NCBI RefSeq assembly: GCF_005930975.1
Contig: NZ_VBSE01000040.1
Span: 62,001-126,000, forward strand
Source of the DNA: Apilactobacillus kunkeei
GTDB lineage: Bacteria; Bacillota; Bacilli; Lactobacillales; Lactobacillaceae
Direction of reading: 5' to 3'
Length of the DNA: 64,000 nucleotides
A model generated the notes under the pieces. The model saw only the letters and a program-made list of their open reading frames with translations, was not told the origin of the DNA and searched no databases. Within the stretch, counting starts at the first letter, position 1; each line of letters starts with the position of its first letter. The translations under genes were made by a program, and so were the position numbers. Below are positions 32,701 through 36,972 of the stretch, piece by piece.

Positions 32701-35700
32701 CTTGAAGTCACTAATTGCGTTAGCAGAAACGATTGGTCCGATTGCCTTAGAATAACCAGCTAATTGAAGTTGGTTTAATCCAGTTTCTGGTTTACCAAGA
32801 AGAGCTTGGTATGCACCATACTTAGCTTGCTTGTATACCATTTGATCAATATTAGTCCCATCCGGATTCTTTTGAGTAGTTCCACTCAATTGACTTGGAT
32901 CACTATATTGGGCTTCCTTAATCTTGGTAACATCTTTACCAGATACTGAAGCAACAGCAGCTTGAACGGCAGCAAAACCTGCTTGTGCTGAGTAGTAACC
33001 TGCAACTCCTGCATCATGAATTGGAATGTCAGCTGATGCTTGTGATGATGGTAAAGTCTTAGATTTAGCACCATTAACCAAGGACTTTCCATCTAAGAAG
33101 GCATATGTTTCAGGATAATTAGAGTTAGCATCTGGATTACCAGCAGTAGAATCAGGCATATTAATTGCATTATTGAAACCAATTACAGCTGATAGGTAAG
33201 CAGATGCTACATTAGGATCATTTTTAATACTATTCCATTGAGAGCCATTGAAACTACCAATAGTAAATGACGCACCATCTTTTTCATCTTGCTGAAAAGC
33301 TTTAATTGCCTTTACGTCGGCCAGCCCAATTTGGATACCAACTGCAGGGAATCCAGCAGTATTCAAATCTTTTTTAGGATTAAAGGTTACTTTTCCTTCT
33401 TTATCATTCAATGCCTTAAAGTAATCTAAAAATGCTTTTCTATAACTATCATTTGTACTTTGAGCAAATTTTTGAAGTTTATTATTTCTAGCGTCCTGAA
33501 CACCTGCTAAGTATGAAGCTTCTTGATATCCTCTAATGAACGCTGCTGGATTAGAAGAGTTATTATAACTATCTAATTGAGTATAGTCTGCATCATGATT
33601 AGATGGATTAAAAGCCTTGTAACCAGCTACAGCACTATCATATCCACTCAAGTAGTCAGGACTGGTCTGGACATTAAAGCTTTGTGCTGCCTTAGCGTTT
33701 CCATTTCCATTGATAGAATCATTTATTCCATCAGTAACCCCTTGAGTAGTTTGAGCTACGTTACCTTGGCTAGTTGTCATTGTTCCGTTGCTATCTAACT
33801 TAACTTGGCCGTTTGTACCTTGGTTGTAAGCTTCAGTAGTGTTGGTATAGCTTGTTCCATCCGTTGTTTGAACAACAGAACTAATACCATAGGTCAATCT
33901 AACCCCGGTTATCTTATTACTTGCTAGTGAACTTGGCAAAGTAAAAGTAACTTGTACAACTTGACCGTCTGAATAGTTGGTTGGCAAGGTATTGGTATCA
34001 GAGTATTGGTTTGGATCAGCAGGCGCGTTTCCATTTTTAATAGTCTTGTTAGTAGTTTGATTAGGGACTAATAAGTTAGCCTTGTACACTAAGTTATTGT
34101 CACCGCCAGAGTATACACCAACATAGATGGGTCCATTTGAAGGATCGTACTTAGATACCTTAGCATAAGCAGTAACAGTAGCAGTATTGCCTGAGTTAAT
34201 TGTCTTAGTGATAGGTCCTACGAATGATACGGACGGAACATCACCGATTTCAATTCTATTAGGATCACTAATTGTTCCAGCTACCTTGTTTCCAGTACTA
34301 TCAATACCTGTGTAGTTAGTAGAACCAGAAGGCAAGTTGAAGTAGTAGAACAACTTATTATCAACGGATACGGTATAAGCACTGATTGCGTTGTTACTAA
34401 ATTGACTTGTATTAGCATTCTTAGCCAATACAACGTGACTGGCACCAACGTTGTTAATGTTCAAAGGACCATTAATTGGAATCATTCTTTGCCCAGTGTT
34501 GTCTGTTGTAATAATTAAGTTACCACGATTACCAACGTTTATATAGTTTGAAGAACCATTATTAGCAAAATTGAAAATTCCACCCCAAGCAGCAGCGCCA
34601 CCAGGGTTATTAGTCATTTTTGCTTGAATTAATCCACCGTTCAAAATTTTAATACTAGTGTTACCTTGGAAGTTAAATGGATGGTTATATTGACCTGGTT
34701 GCATTCCATCTACAATATAGTTAATGGCTCCACCGTCAACAGTAATTGTAGTGTTACTTCCAGTAGTTCCAATCGCACCACCAGCATATCCATCTGTTGC
34801 TGAAACATCAGGGATAATATTTAAAATGGCATCCTTATTTACATTTAGGTATCCACCTTGCATAAATGCAACACCAAATCCATCACCATTGATTGGGCTG
34901 GCACCTGAGTTCCCGATTGGAACTAGTGTCATCTTCGAGCCTTGGCCTAGGGTAACGTTCCCACCACCAAAAATGGCAAGTGGACTTGAACCTTTAGTTT
35001 TACCAGATGCTCCAAAGTAGTTACTGTTGGGTTCTAGGATAAAGTTATTTACTTCAAGGTTTTCTTGGTTACCCCCACCTTCTACAGTAAGCCCACCAGA
35101 ACCTATCCATGGTGAGTAGTATTTAGCATTGGTAGGGTTCAATACATTAACATTTCCAGAGAAATAGGTGTCATTACTAGTTGAACTTAATAGTTGTGAA
35201 CCGATGTAATTAATGTTCTTGTAGTGCAACGTTTGGTTATTGTTAGAAGGTGCGAATGGACCATAGAAGTTGAATCCATACAATGCCTGGATGTTTTGTA
35301 GATTAATTTGAGTTGCAGAAGTTAATCTGTATGAAACCCCGTGCATATCTAACATGTGGAATTGACCATCTAATGTGAATGGTTGAGGATTACCATTATA
35401 AGTGTTGTTGCTCTCACCGTTTGGTGCACCAGTAAAGTCAACATCGGCAGCTAATTTAACTGTAAAAATGTTCCCTGGTGTATTACCACCTCCTGTGTAG
35501 CTAGCTTGTCCATTGGTCATAACTGCTACAAATTGGTTAGAGTTGGTAACATAAGCTACCCCTTGGTTGATGTTAGAAACAACGTCGTTGTAACCAGTTA
35601 CGTAAGCTGAACCATATTGAGAGGTTGTAAGTGCTTTAGGTAAGTTGTTCTTTAGGTAGTTATTCTTGCTATCATATTGGGCCATAATAGCATCTTTTGC

Positions 35701-36765
35701 CCCAATGTAGGCTAGATCGTAAGGGTTTTGTGAATTGTGTAAGTCGGTATTACCGTTATCATAGAAGTCATATGATGTCGTAGTACCATCACCTTTAACC
35801 CCAGTCCACTTACCAGCCTCAGCGTCAGCAAAACCTTGTTGGGTCAAAGCGTAGGTTACCCCTTGGTCAAATGCGGCTAATAATCCCGCTTTTTGTGCGT
35901 ACTTATTCCTATCATTAGTAATCAATACATCATTTGCGGATGGTACATCGATTGTAAAACCATTGGCAAATTGAACACTGTGGTTGTAAACAGTATTTAG
36001 TTTATTTAATAAAGTAGATTGGTAATTTTGCGCTGACGCATAACCTGCTTTAGTATCGTCAGCTCCACCTTGATTAGGATTACTTGGGGTGTTGTAAGCT
36101 AAAGGTGTACCATCTGTTGGCGCTTGAGTGTATGAAGTATTATTACCAGATCCTGTATCTTGGCTGGTAGTTCCGTTCACTCCACCGGTGTCCCCTTTGG
36201 CACCATCTGAAGTATTTCCAGTGTATCCACCAGGGCGATTTGGTGTATTTCCGTAGTAAGTTGTATCTTGAGTACCAGTACCTTCACCTTTTGTTCTGGT
36301 GTTGTAGGCATTCATGGCGCTGATAGCACCAGCGTAACCAGCTTGGTAGTAAGCTTGGGCTTGGCCACTGTAGTTAGCCGCATTATTACCTTTATTGTTA
36401 TATGCGTCAGATTCACCTTGACTGATTTGTTGATTGAATTGGGCAGATAAGTCTGTATTATCAGTAGTACTTGAAGACGTACTATCCCCGTCGCGATTAC
36501 TTAGTTGGGTGTCATCACTTTGTGAATCATTTGAAGAAGTCTGATTTTGGGTAGACTGGCCCCCTGAATTATTGTTGGATGATTGTACCACCTGAGTAGT
36601 ACCATTATTATTATCATCAGCCTTGGCAGAGACCCCGCTCATACCATATGCTGAAGCACCCAAAACAGATAAAGTCGCAATGGATACAACAACCCATTGT
36701 TTCTTTATCTTCTTCATGATTTTTTTATCGTTAGATTTTATGAATTGATTTTTGTTATATTGCAT
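11707..36765 (-). CDS. Gene B: 8352-aa giant secreted surface fibre protein
   Basis: One uninterrupted frame of 25,059 bases. I start it at the ATG at 36765, which gives MQYNKNQF and matches all paralogues. An in-frame GTG seven codons upstream overlaps the SD and would add the only cysteine I see. The basic signal (KKIKKQW, then VVVSIATL) has a likely cut near AKA-DD at about residue 53. After a Ser/Asn/Gln/Thr-rich region, a parallel beta-helix head resembling the pectate-lyase-like adhesive domain spans about 420-840, and a small beta domain beginning VSFVGPIT spans 840-980. Residues ~980-8060 are a stalk of GYxxAxxGYxDG-type repeats, ending with 16 copies of a ~105-aa unit. The last ~290 residues are strongly basic with two SLAP-like beta modules, ending TSNKTFVKKVR. 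No LPXTG is present. It is among the largest bacterial proteins. Adhesion or aggregation is inferred. Confidence 0.96.
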   Translation of the reverse strand: MQYNKNQFIKSNDKKIMKKIKKQWVVVSIATLSVLGASAYGMSGVSAKADDNNNGTTQVVQSSNNNSGGQSTQNQTSSNDSQSDDTQLSNRDGDSTSSSTTDNTDLSAQFNQQISQGESDAYNNKGNNAANYSGQAQAYYQAGYAGAISAMNAYNTRTKGEGTGTQDTTYYGNTPNRPGGYTGNTSDGAKGDTGGVNGTTSQDTGSGNNTSYTQAPTDGTPLAYNTPSNPNQGGADDTKAGYASAQNYQSTLLNKLNTVYNHSVQFANGFTIDVPSANDVLITNDRNKYAQKAGLLAAFDQGVTYALTQQGFADAEAGKWTGVKGDGTTTSYDFYDNGNTDLHNSQNPYDLAYIGAKDAIMAQYDSKNNYLKNNLPKALTTSQYGSAYVTGYNDVVSNINQGVAYVTNSNQFVAVMTNGQASYTGGGNTPGNIFTVKLAADVDFTGAPNGESNNTYNGNPQPFTLDGQFHMLDMHGVSYRLTSATQINLQNIQALYGFNFYGPFAPSNNNQTLHYKNINYIGSQLLSSTSNDTYFSGNVNVLNPTNAKYYSPWIGSGGLTVEGGGNQENLEVNNFILEPNSNYFGASGKTKGSSPLAIFGGGNVTLGQGSKMTLVPIGNSGASPINGDGFGVAFMQGGYLNVNKDAILNIIPDVSATDGYAGGAIGTTGSNTTITVDGGAINYIVDGMQPGQYNHPFNFQGNTSIKILNGGLIQAKMTNNPGGAAAWGGIFNFANNGSSNYINVGNRGNLIITTDNTGQRMIPINGPLNINNVGASHVVLAKNANTSQFSNNAISAYTVSVDNKLFYYFNLPSGSTNYTGIDSTGNKVAGTISDPNRIEIGDVPSVSFVGPITKTINSGNTATVTAYAKVSKYDPSNGPIYVGVYSGGDNNLVYKANLLVPNQTTNKTIKNGNAPADPNQYSDTNTLPTNYSDGQVVQVTFTLPSSLASNKITGVRLTYGISSVVQTTDGTSYTNTTEAYNQGTNGQVKLDSNGTMTTSQGNVAQTTQGVTDGINDSINGNGNAKAAQSFNVQTSPDYLSGYDSAVAGYKAFNPSNHDADYTQLDSYNNSSNPAAFIRGYQEASYLAGVQDARNNKLQKFAQSTNDSYRKAFLDYFKALNDKEGKVTFNPKKDLNTAGFPAVGIQIGLADVKAIKAFQQDEKDGASFTIGSFNGSQWNSIKNDPNVASAYLSAVIGFNNAINMPDSTAGNPDANSNYPETYAFLDGKSLVNGAKSKTLPSSQASADIPIHDAGVAGYYSAQAGFAAVQAAVASVSGKDVTKIKEAQYSDPSQLSGTTQKNPDGTNIDQMVYKQAKYGAYQALLGKPETGLNQLQLAGYSKAIGPIVSANAISDFKNGKPQAFAQTDNSIRATAYRTAYNQAQSAFNQGKLDGLAAVLANSNVSHTASDSAANQSAEASSYKIGYQAAVDGYKDGFSGTNPTTTNNDATQPAIYSTGYQYGMDEGRRTAGANDYVNKSVNSSVQTSDAKYADGIAAATRGYNDAYSQAQVTTNPTTNSTDHSYVIGFNAGIQQHAADVQAQKDAQGYIDGANAFANNQKLTTPAGQTAAYQSNYAAGFNAAAAGLNTALTNLRKTNKDLGIEDQGTYTADTAGATAIGFYAFNAQNVGAKQAFLVLDAQGKNITSQNNPTVAYGVAVDAFYGSLANLQQATYNATNDTTTPLYTALRQFIDNRGSKEYSDGYNAYLTGNAAPTNGFGVAGYNDASDGFNQKTAQNGANVNSGGYQAGLTQYQNYQAGVAAANNDVSTESDNIKNNADANDAFLATAQGYGDGAYNPNSQQTSTTLTNKSKIYKLAYNQALTIGQQLGKQAYSDFVYGRVNGSTKAQDKGGKTIAYFGAITDIITGFQDGASANNQQSSSPQYENGYQLGQSTLQAAVNALSNIATTKHINNDKSLPASTYANNDASNAVIDAYNDMLRGTGQNNSDLNKYSIVYNSYYNSFFNVLQSKYNEGKNAFDNQNPYTGDFAYTDDPAYNEGYLNMALGFQAGITGENSSTDLQNYNNQGFITQGPAFQAGLAEGVAQAKAFTNANNQLTPAQTASGDVTQAVFDAFNDVKNSGVTKSPDASKSSLYKKVYYITAQDAVTSYTNGSIGYVNGTSRVDPNNPNNLDGFTYANGWDKAKAGLLAAFKSSNTKPTENAQSTGYVYGKNIYAGAMASSQPTDKTTTAYKGYVAAQAALAQAKSDNEHGVTVDINNLTIPSGYDNGQTEAYKAVYQGAYFQYKNTSIPSQYDNDVSENAYKTSKNSNMAFYGAQAFANGQALTGDNANNADYVDGYNNAKAGYQDGLINGPSQQMEEGKSRSYNIGYEAGASKHDSYVRAVNDQPSDNTQTYAGAKQALDDYNNATTDAAKSSLADKQISDTVNSEYANAYNAALSQARASATQGANDFVGGQGRATLPYSEIQKIYNQAYNDAQVGFQAGLVNPNAKGANASQTTGIQAAQTYSIGYGQAISDAKGGTLNPTAHPELVGYKDTMQAIIDANKGQVNNQSTSSVYAIAASQQLGINDALAKLSQSASSAQKLGPNDAVTNTQSLSDNAYKTGYNAVLDGYLDGKASTLGSSDNYNKSPENNNPAYKTGYSQGNVVGRKEIGATDFLNGKEAGDTADPNYNTGYIDASNGYSDGISGANSANTSKEYNRGYEVGQQAKNDYLAAEGTASPVSSSSTSDTYNGVADVIASVKKTGSFTPISVDSSHNAAYVMAYNKAGSDAYDANNAGLSDFANGLVANPSSQSTVTNQAVYLQAYNDSTAGFKEGLSAGATTEPTNPNAKAGYDMARSVQKGYQDAMNDFLAGKTDINANAEPGYKDTMGALVDAKNNTRNATNTTPLYAVTYSQEVGANDGINAVKADPNTSNETTVPADRQSSVNSSAYLSGYKGAVDGYKDGAASTKGDSTNKNASQSTEGNNAVYQNSYDQGNASGRQQAGANDYTKGTVDNQVKQTDNNYATGVDTAASGFSDGKQAGQTSSSVQPTNTDKPYVTGFEQGVATASGSNAAVQPGAKDETGLTGDAKNAFYGTKDGYLLGANAGNPISAKPSDGKGADTQSNSYTAALQDAYNDAVVKAKLGAQNAFSATKPTAYASWNPEQQKAYDTGVQNALNGYNEAKANINLTQPSNNGANMVNTFNGAKAGFADGTIGATRDISSQPSEYQASYKQARNESMAAAKLGVADFAANSGNVKDKATDALGNAESHGFVAAQQGYNDQDMGGASSSNTDPSYQAGATLSSEKQNGEMAATNSPDQGSSYSGRSAAQNAAYAATVAGNKDGANGTTDHNQPTDSSQARVYLDAYKDGYSNGRLQASYGARAYTRNRPLSPDNPIDGEIQQIGYSAAQSGFIDGLKNQNNSNNPAYGVGYDSAKSAMIGLSEAEAGNKNSQNTAADGNSYADAQTAYNDASTAIASNPDDTSVTQTNNTPAYQYAYNQAKQDLNAQYNAGKQQFLNNYVAGTTQADTSSAKSAQGVSAITQGFNEAVNGFNEGMRGSNTSSKSTTAALAGFAEGQQALNAVNQVTGGQTTPDSDNNDATYQKAFTAAVAAKTAFDKNPDISNQVPSTDANADNTVYAAAYTAAVLNMSTDYSNGIQQLLSGQPLPENASTEFTAGFNDANNGFDNALSGPNYPDTNKYGYVTSGAQKGLAVGQSALSGYNAAMQNNTTATADSVQNDANSGATAGYKDAISGSKQTDAQLAQTSLAYRKSYAKAYDDVKNAVLTGSTNFVRGQTPDKSNSQYSKIMEGYNYASQGFEYAKSHQSKDTTGLTDDQKNNSSYMRGFYAYVDAVIGYNDAQNATSDTAPYNAAYKEQQRGYEGAIDGYRDGKNGTTQYTNNEVFPSSRVAYDLAYQDAKAKATQGAIDAMSTNPTTDTSQFKAKQLDAYQTGKNNAVTGYNQAKSDLSASNINPYSASTDSYDTFNGAHDGFIAGISGNGTIPAGSNAVYSAAYSKAQLEASANVMNGVADFAKNADDTNKQNQTDATNQALYNGYNNASEGYAAQLGGNADSNNNNVAYTAGVQMAVDRANGISAAIANPSATASGSPAQVAAFNATVAGYRDVINGTNSGQTPSSSDAPQSKVYGDSYDQAISTATASANNGAQAFVQNTGQPASDSDYNSIATLAGYNQAKSGHDEFVANKSAQSSTAAYMTGYNAAKSAASGLADAQNATNSGQGTAQDANAYGDAQIAYTDAFNYVTAHPQDTAAQSFANKSTAYNDSYNAAKTYLQGQYVAGQNQFVSQYANGNSSANLSGVASIQAQTLVNQGFNDMLSGYNESINGNNLNGTASSSDNPVQKAGFAEGQLVLKAANQVANGNTTGDAGNTDAIYQKALTAANAAKNAFDANPDISDSIAASDSNSSITPYTNAYKATVDQMKDNYQSGISQYLSGQSTPSNVSSELIQGYNDAKKGYSTAMQGSSMASNSTSGVQSGFNQGKLVYNGYTNAMNNQGSAGSQNQHQVDGYNGASDGVNAAMTAGGTIQTDDQLKANGKSFDYIQAYDKAVNEAKNSRSIGAQEYLSGQSRPAGTTQIEKSKAQGYDDAKAGHDAAANGGTPTSDQKANKEFMAGYNSYSNSMSGYDTYENGGPLDSNASQIQKDAYDGAQAGYLAGPNGAGLPDMTGKSPAYIDSFKKAYQKAKEIANQGADDAMTGNKSDQSNWSAPQKAAYTAGQQNAKAAYNATKANISAKNTNPSGSDASEAFAGAKAGFAAGTTGSNDDSILNGKSKLFKDAYNKAKAEAVVAAKQGQSDFEAGKINGASSGQDALSVARSNGYNQMQKGFNDANANPQTIDPNNQDASYLAGKAMSDHVKQGIADANANGSIKNYGSDGTKTPAEIAAYNAAVNGYYASVNGYKDGASGDKEHSNPINPTQAAAYNYVYQLAWNNGGQQAMTGANNYENGNARSSDEGIQSLAQNIGYDDAKRGHDDFLNNRQPTGNVTQAYTMGRDMTKAAQSGLADALNGSNNSSSSSQPGAYNDAQQAYKDAANAVSANPDNPSGLPAGKSISYQDVYNKAVSALQTQYQNGANQFGSQYSNGKSTADETSVNSDQAKRLLQQGFEEAKAGYEEAIQSATNSDGKLNLNVQSSANDSSAKNIGFNQAITALTAAQNVANGEIQQSQTGPMYNTAFEAAIAAKQALHNNPDAPNTLSPSDPNNNNQVYKDAYSVAITLIKQHYAEGFNDYMTGKSVPTGDTQADIDGYNNAKAAYAQAVNGQSLSGLTYQDAKSQEAFAAGQKVVNGYNDAFNKRSEDTTNDSSDAYQATKDAYNDANANTKHDLSTSSLDYVTAYNYAIKMAKDARNDGASQFVSHGTTDFGSQTLANDAQSKGAVAAEKGKDDAKNNNSTNDSTDSAYLIGFNSLSGATDGAEDAKNDNGIKSDDELSKDGKDKNYIDAYTDGYNGTKAGYIDGQDDKQKADLSQQSQSYKDAYNNAYNDAKSIANQGALDRLAGKNNPSGYNTLQQAAYNTGQTNAQNAYAWAHDDVNNKNKFINNSDASDIFNGAKAGFSDGKLGNVANVTSQTAAYQAAYNNARSQAGAQTVQAIKDFKAVKDTIYNAEQGKNDAESIAYTNAYDHIKAGFNDQINQTALVDTTGKDSSYKAGIRMAKDVQLGRLDASNNPSRTDYVGTDTQKAAYVATRDGYHDGSYNSNTAMDSSLAPQKYAYDYAYLQAKDKGVQSAINGANVYIQADAQVPAVSADGIAQQKGYNDAHSGYQAYLKNPSGSLDNSQTKAYQLGYAAAKESRQGITTFNGLTSPNSATTDPNTSATVNEQDGFNGTRDGYFAGISRLPKQVFDTSSSQSRAYQDAYNASYDAARSKAQSGAIDQLSGANNVQTSWVQADQNAYAYGQQIASKAYTDANSNPNNTNYTTVNDASDVFSGANAGFADGTLGNNNYPSDTSAKPVYWAAYKTAQQAAVNAAQIGVNEVAAGNQVSDTVNNTDQLSIAQNYGFAQALAGYQDSSNDTSPNSSNVSYMAGYNLEQDQIKGTNDARSGNKKDSSKAQAYSADAYNAAYDATINGFSDGSENNNNHSQPSNSAQALVYNSAYVTANFLGKSFAKQGAIAGAVDAITGNGKDRSNNNAYDKAFHQGYTDAHTAKATAFDDYSKSQTNATDNENQAYNGYADAINDVINGKPQRININADPYDVYSAAYATAYVYGMKLAQEAAINYLNNQPTVTQSTKAETAMSDKGINDASNAYTAAVTDPNQTEPASYVSGGNADNTFNGAALAFNEVAVGSTDLGTNGNTNQVFIAAYNKALNEAKTYSDKGATAFGKLTGINDLVNTVHNQIAFSNALVSGYITAQSAYAEAQVNLDENHSTDSTYDQTYQGATAAFKDVIDGNESNSHAKDNKSAVFSAIYDRALSHGIAQSKKGAIAFAKDKKQSVNDTANAAMYNKGYTDAQSAYASAQTNPNQAAQHTNNTNVDNAYNGAAAAFNDVAKDTPNAQRDNDSAVYKAVYDKAIVEAQQNALAGANARLTGVNLNDGIKNMSTASAQNAYKTGFQDADKGYVAAQNDMTQASAHGTTSNVDSSYRGAAAAFNDVVNNTINAGKNADSSSVYQNAYKMALSEAVGHANDGAQAYSKGHVLTDDLKNLPNDSAKRAFKTGFNDAKSAYAAATTNLADTTHTSQSNFDETFRGTVDAYKAVVGHKSSDAGKASDTNNAYTAAYNKAFAEATKHAQTGAIDFGKNADATLGRTQFVNNQAAKTAYTTGYNDAKVSYAKAQANPSDQGNHTSQSNADEAYKGAAAAFNDVANNIPGKNASDGNPVYAANYNKALAEGKSISTNGAQTAPLGKDAVNQALAVYKNNQTAQNMFNNGVNNANAAYKDARNNPNNTIDHPTNSDYDEAYRGAAAGFNDISSDTTNSQFNDDKSLVYQNAYTKAANESIALATKGAILANTGKQVTDGLDGSNDQAVYNAVNSGYNDASTGYDTAVQDPSKSFNHTSNSNIDKSYSGAAAAFNDIAGNNGQSSRSISDDPVFTSAYDKAYQVGLQYLNNGANDAANNVDEQTGINSLNGYQALIDVYDRGYQDSGNGYKLAQENRNDQANHTSNSNNDVSYNGAAAGFNDVINGTVGKHQNDVQSATYQNAYARAVKEAQAQIHQATLDFNNGLNRDTQAQQISAGSDKDAYVTGYNNASDVYKSVQDSGENDGKHTSDSVNDEQYRGAMNAFTDVINDTPGANASTDSVAVSEKENTSDVYTTAYAKALSEATQDALHGATNFISPNTAGNAPTATGKLKAYEKGASDAQGAYELAQDDRTQGLTHSTNSNFDVVYTNAIAGFNDAINNPLAPAKEGNDLATLTYNKALAQAKQSALNGVLAFNNDNHDEAFAKETKQSDRDAFNVGFTQAKTGFISAVTNYLDAAHHDSDSYADQVYKAAAKAFKDVHERTGQVKDNVTNDVAGSAYNKAFNEAFNIANNGADDSVKGASQSTNVAQYDGKKALTDAYNAGYVDATKAYADAENDHTKSNDHNSDSNYDRVYRGAALGFADIISHQPGQNAKVDSNKAFVDSYSRASQQAFTQAHDGAIDANGPKQVRQLNTNVDKQAYQVGFNDATNGYAEAQGNPDDKSRADQTTNAGLAYAGASAAFNDVAEGKPGEHAQTIADFVYQNAYSKALSEGKANANQGATAFGQGHTLSDDTKQFASSGAKVKDYTKGYNDAQAAFAAAQSDASQIDQHKSDSDYDEVYSGAANAFNDVSNHTVGQHRNASSNHAYVAAYDKALTFGQSNTQDGALTYLSDSQDYDKKMDSFITQAEKNSFATGFNDAKKGYELAQQNSMLQSHIDQNDLDDTYRGAAAAFNDVKNGQFGQRAKSEDNPIYQKAYDKALSEAMNSFTDGANEFLDNKPNSSNGVDANSLAHTKGYQDAKAQYENVLVNGDDNLPDNANPAQKIGYQKAKSVVAGIIDATSGNKQQSNDPSYVLGYNSAQAALRDGQAFAQANGKMDNIDDIPVPDGLDPDAYRQVFVGAYEGYKTGAALHPKNPSQTNPAFVNAYNNGYNKAANDIPAQEDYLYNGKKTNFNSRTDKSSYEQAYKQTGDGFTDGIKNIAIQNPDSGYYVNGYNSAKIALAAMKKAKTNVKLTTKELKALGGQTYVNAFNGYRQGVKAAQASARTHKKLTAKQLAAKGQVFAYTYNQGFKIETAHQTKIGKKYGNARAIKRSPIPMSITKNHSAAYAKAYIAEYKRQFKAHMPRYIYNVKTIYTHTRTKFSHGSRVVKYKYSRRYNAHVFKVIGIKYYKNRVPRYIVSGGRLVTAGQMVQDAYYRGNTAKTAKNSSNKKTKNKPMVFRVIKPTGALIHTSKKYTKHNVIRRVRQGQLIHVVKVVKYYGLTRLYLGHNRYFTSNKTFVKKVR
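13200..18110 (-). repeat. Sixteen tandem ~105-aa repeats in gene B stalk
   Basis: I count sixteen copies of a unit marked by the core YxGAAAAFNDV. The first core is near 18064-18105 and the last near 13348-13383, giving a mean period of about 315 bases. Each unit also has an AYxxAYxKALxEA helix, a GAxxF segment, an AYxxGYNDAxxAYxxA helix and a short linker with HxSxSNxD before the next core. Copies are clearly diverged at DNA level but hold the Tyr, Ala, Gly and Asp pattern. The same unit builds the visible stalk of gene E, so the two genes share this module. Confidence 0.9.
20240..27540 (-). repeat. Gene B ~2.35 kb super-repeat, about three copies plus partials
   Basis: The landmark encoding GAKAGFADG-like text recurs near 27317, 24971, 22631 and 20245 (steps about 2346, 2340 and 2386 bases). 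A second landmark, QGFNExxxGYNE, recurs near 26308, 23953 and 21584 (steps about 2355 and 2369). Between them, GAQxFxxNTG-, GHDEF-, GLADAxN- and QFxxxYxxG-containing blocks keep the same order. A shorter fifth GAKAGF-like copy lies near 19111, about 1.1 kb on. The super-repeat is roughly 780 aa and is built from smaller Tyr/Ala/Gly repeats. Confidence 0.82.
27740..29340 (-). repeat. Gene B two-copy 999-bp duplication (333 aa)
   Basis: The segment encoding GYKDTMxAxxDAxN, YAxxxSQxxGxND, GYxDGxAST, GRxxxGAxD and GYxDASxGYSDG occurs twice in the same order. The GYKDTM landmark lies at 29284 and 28285, exactly 999 bases apart. A homologous segment also lies in gene C at about 43380-44170. Confidence 0.82.
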
Positions 36766-36773
36766 ACATATCG

Positions 36774-36780
36774 CCCCTCT
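36774..36780 (-). promoter_or_regulatory. Shine-Dalgarno deciding the gene B start
   Basis: The minus strand reads AGAGGGG, eight bases before the ATG at 36765. The alternative in-frame GTG at 36786 lies just upstream of this SD and has no SD of its own, so the shorter protein is preferred. Confidence 0.88.
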
Positions 36781-36827
36781 TGTCACGATTTTATATAACT
36801 ATACAAAGTGTCTAATTACTCTAATCT

Positions 36828-36865
36828 TAATTTAACACTATTCTACTCTATTGTTCATAAAAAAG
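36828..36865 (-). promoter_or_regulatory. Conserved leader element upstream of gene B
   Basis: Thirty-eight bases align without gaps to 51236-51273 upstream of gene C, with 31 identical. The minus strand contains a T run, then TAGAATAGTGTTAAATTA. TAGAAT may act as a -10 box, but I find no clear -35 at standard spacing. It lies 63-100 bases before the start codon. It could be promoter, operator or simply inherited duplicate sequence. Confidence 0.5.
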
Positions 36866-36926
36866 GTCTAATAAGCTTATTTTTAAAAAAAACTTAAACT
36901 TTATTCTCCTTTTTAATATGAGTATA

Positions 36927-36965
36927 TAAAAAAGAGCCACTGGAATTAACCAGTGACTCTTTTTA
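36927..36965 (-). terminator. Rho-independent terminator of gene C
   Basis: An 11-bp stem (AGAGCCACTGG at 36933-36943 with CCAGTGACTCT at 36950-36960) has a 6-base loop and is followed on the minus strand by a T-rich tract. The single mismatch is A/C on the plus strand but becomes a G.U pair in minus-strand RNA, which confirms the transcribed strand. Confidence 0.9.
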
Positions 36966-36972
36966 TTCGCAA

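Larger units (their letters stand above)
36766..36972. other. Intergenic region between genes C and B (207 bases)
   Basis: It contains the gene C terminator (36927-36965), a very AT-rich stretch, the conserved leader element at 36828-36865 and the gene B SD at 36774-36780. No open frame here looks real. Confidence 0.85.

Noticed and set aside
34200-35500. An active pectate lyase in the beta-helix heads
   Set aside because: The fold resemblance is structural only. The strands are Asn/Gly/Ile repeats and I could not recognise conserved lyase catalytic or calcium-binding residues, so a binding role is more likely.
36766-36786. Seven-codon upstream extension of gene B from a GTG codon
   Set aside because: It overlaps the SD, adds the only cysteine, and no paralogue has a matching extension.
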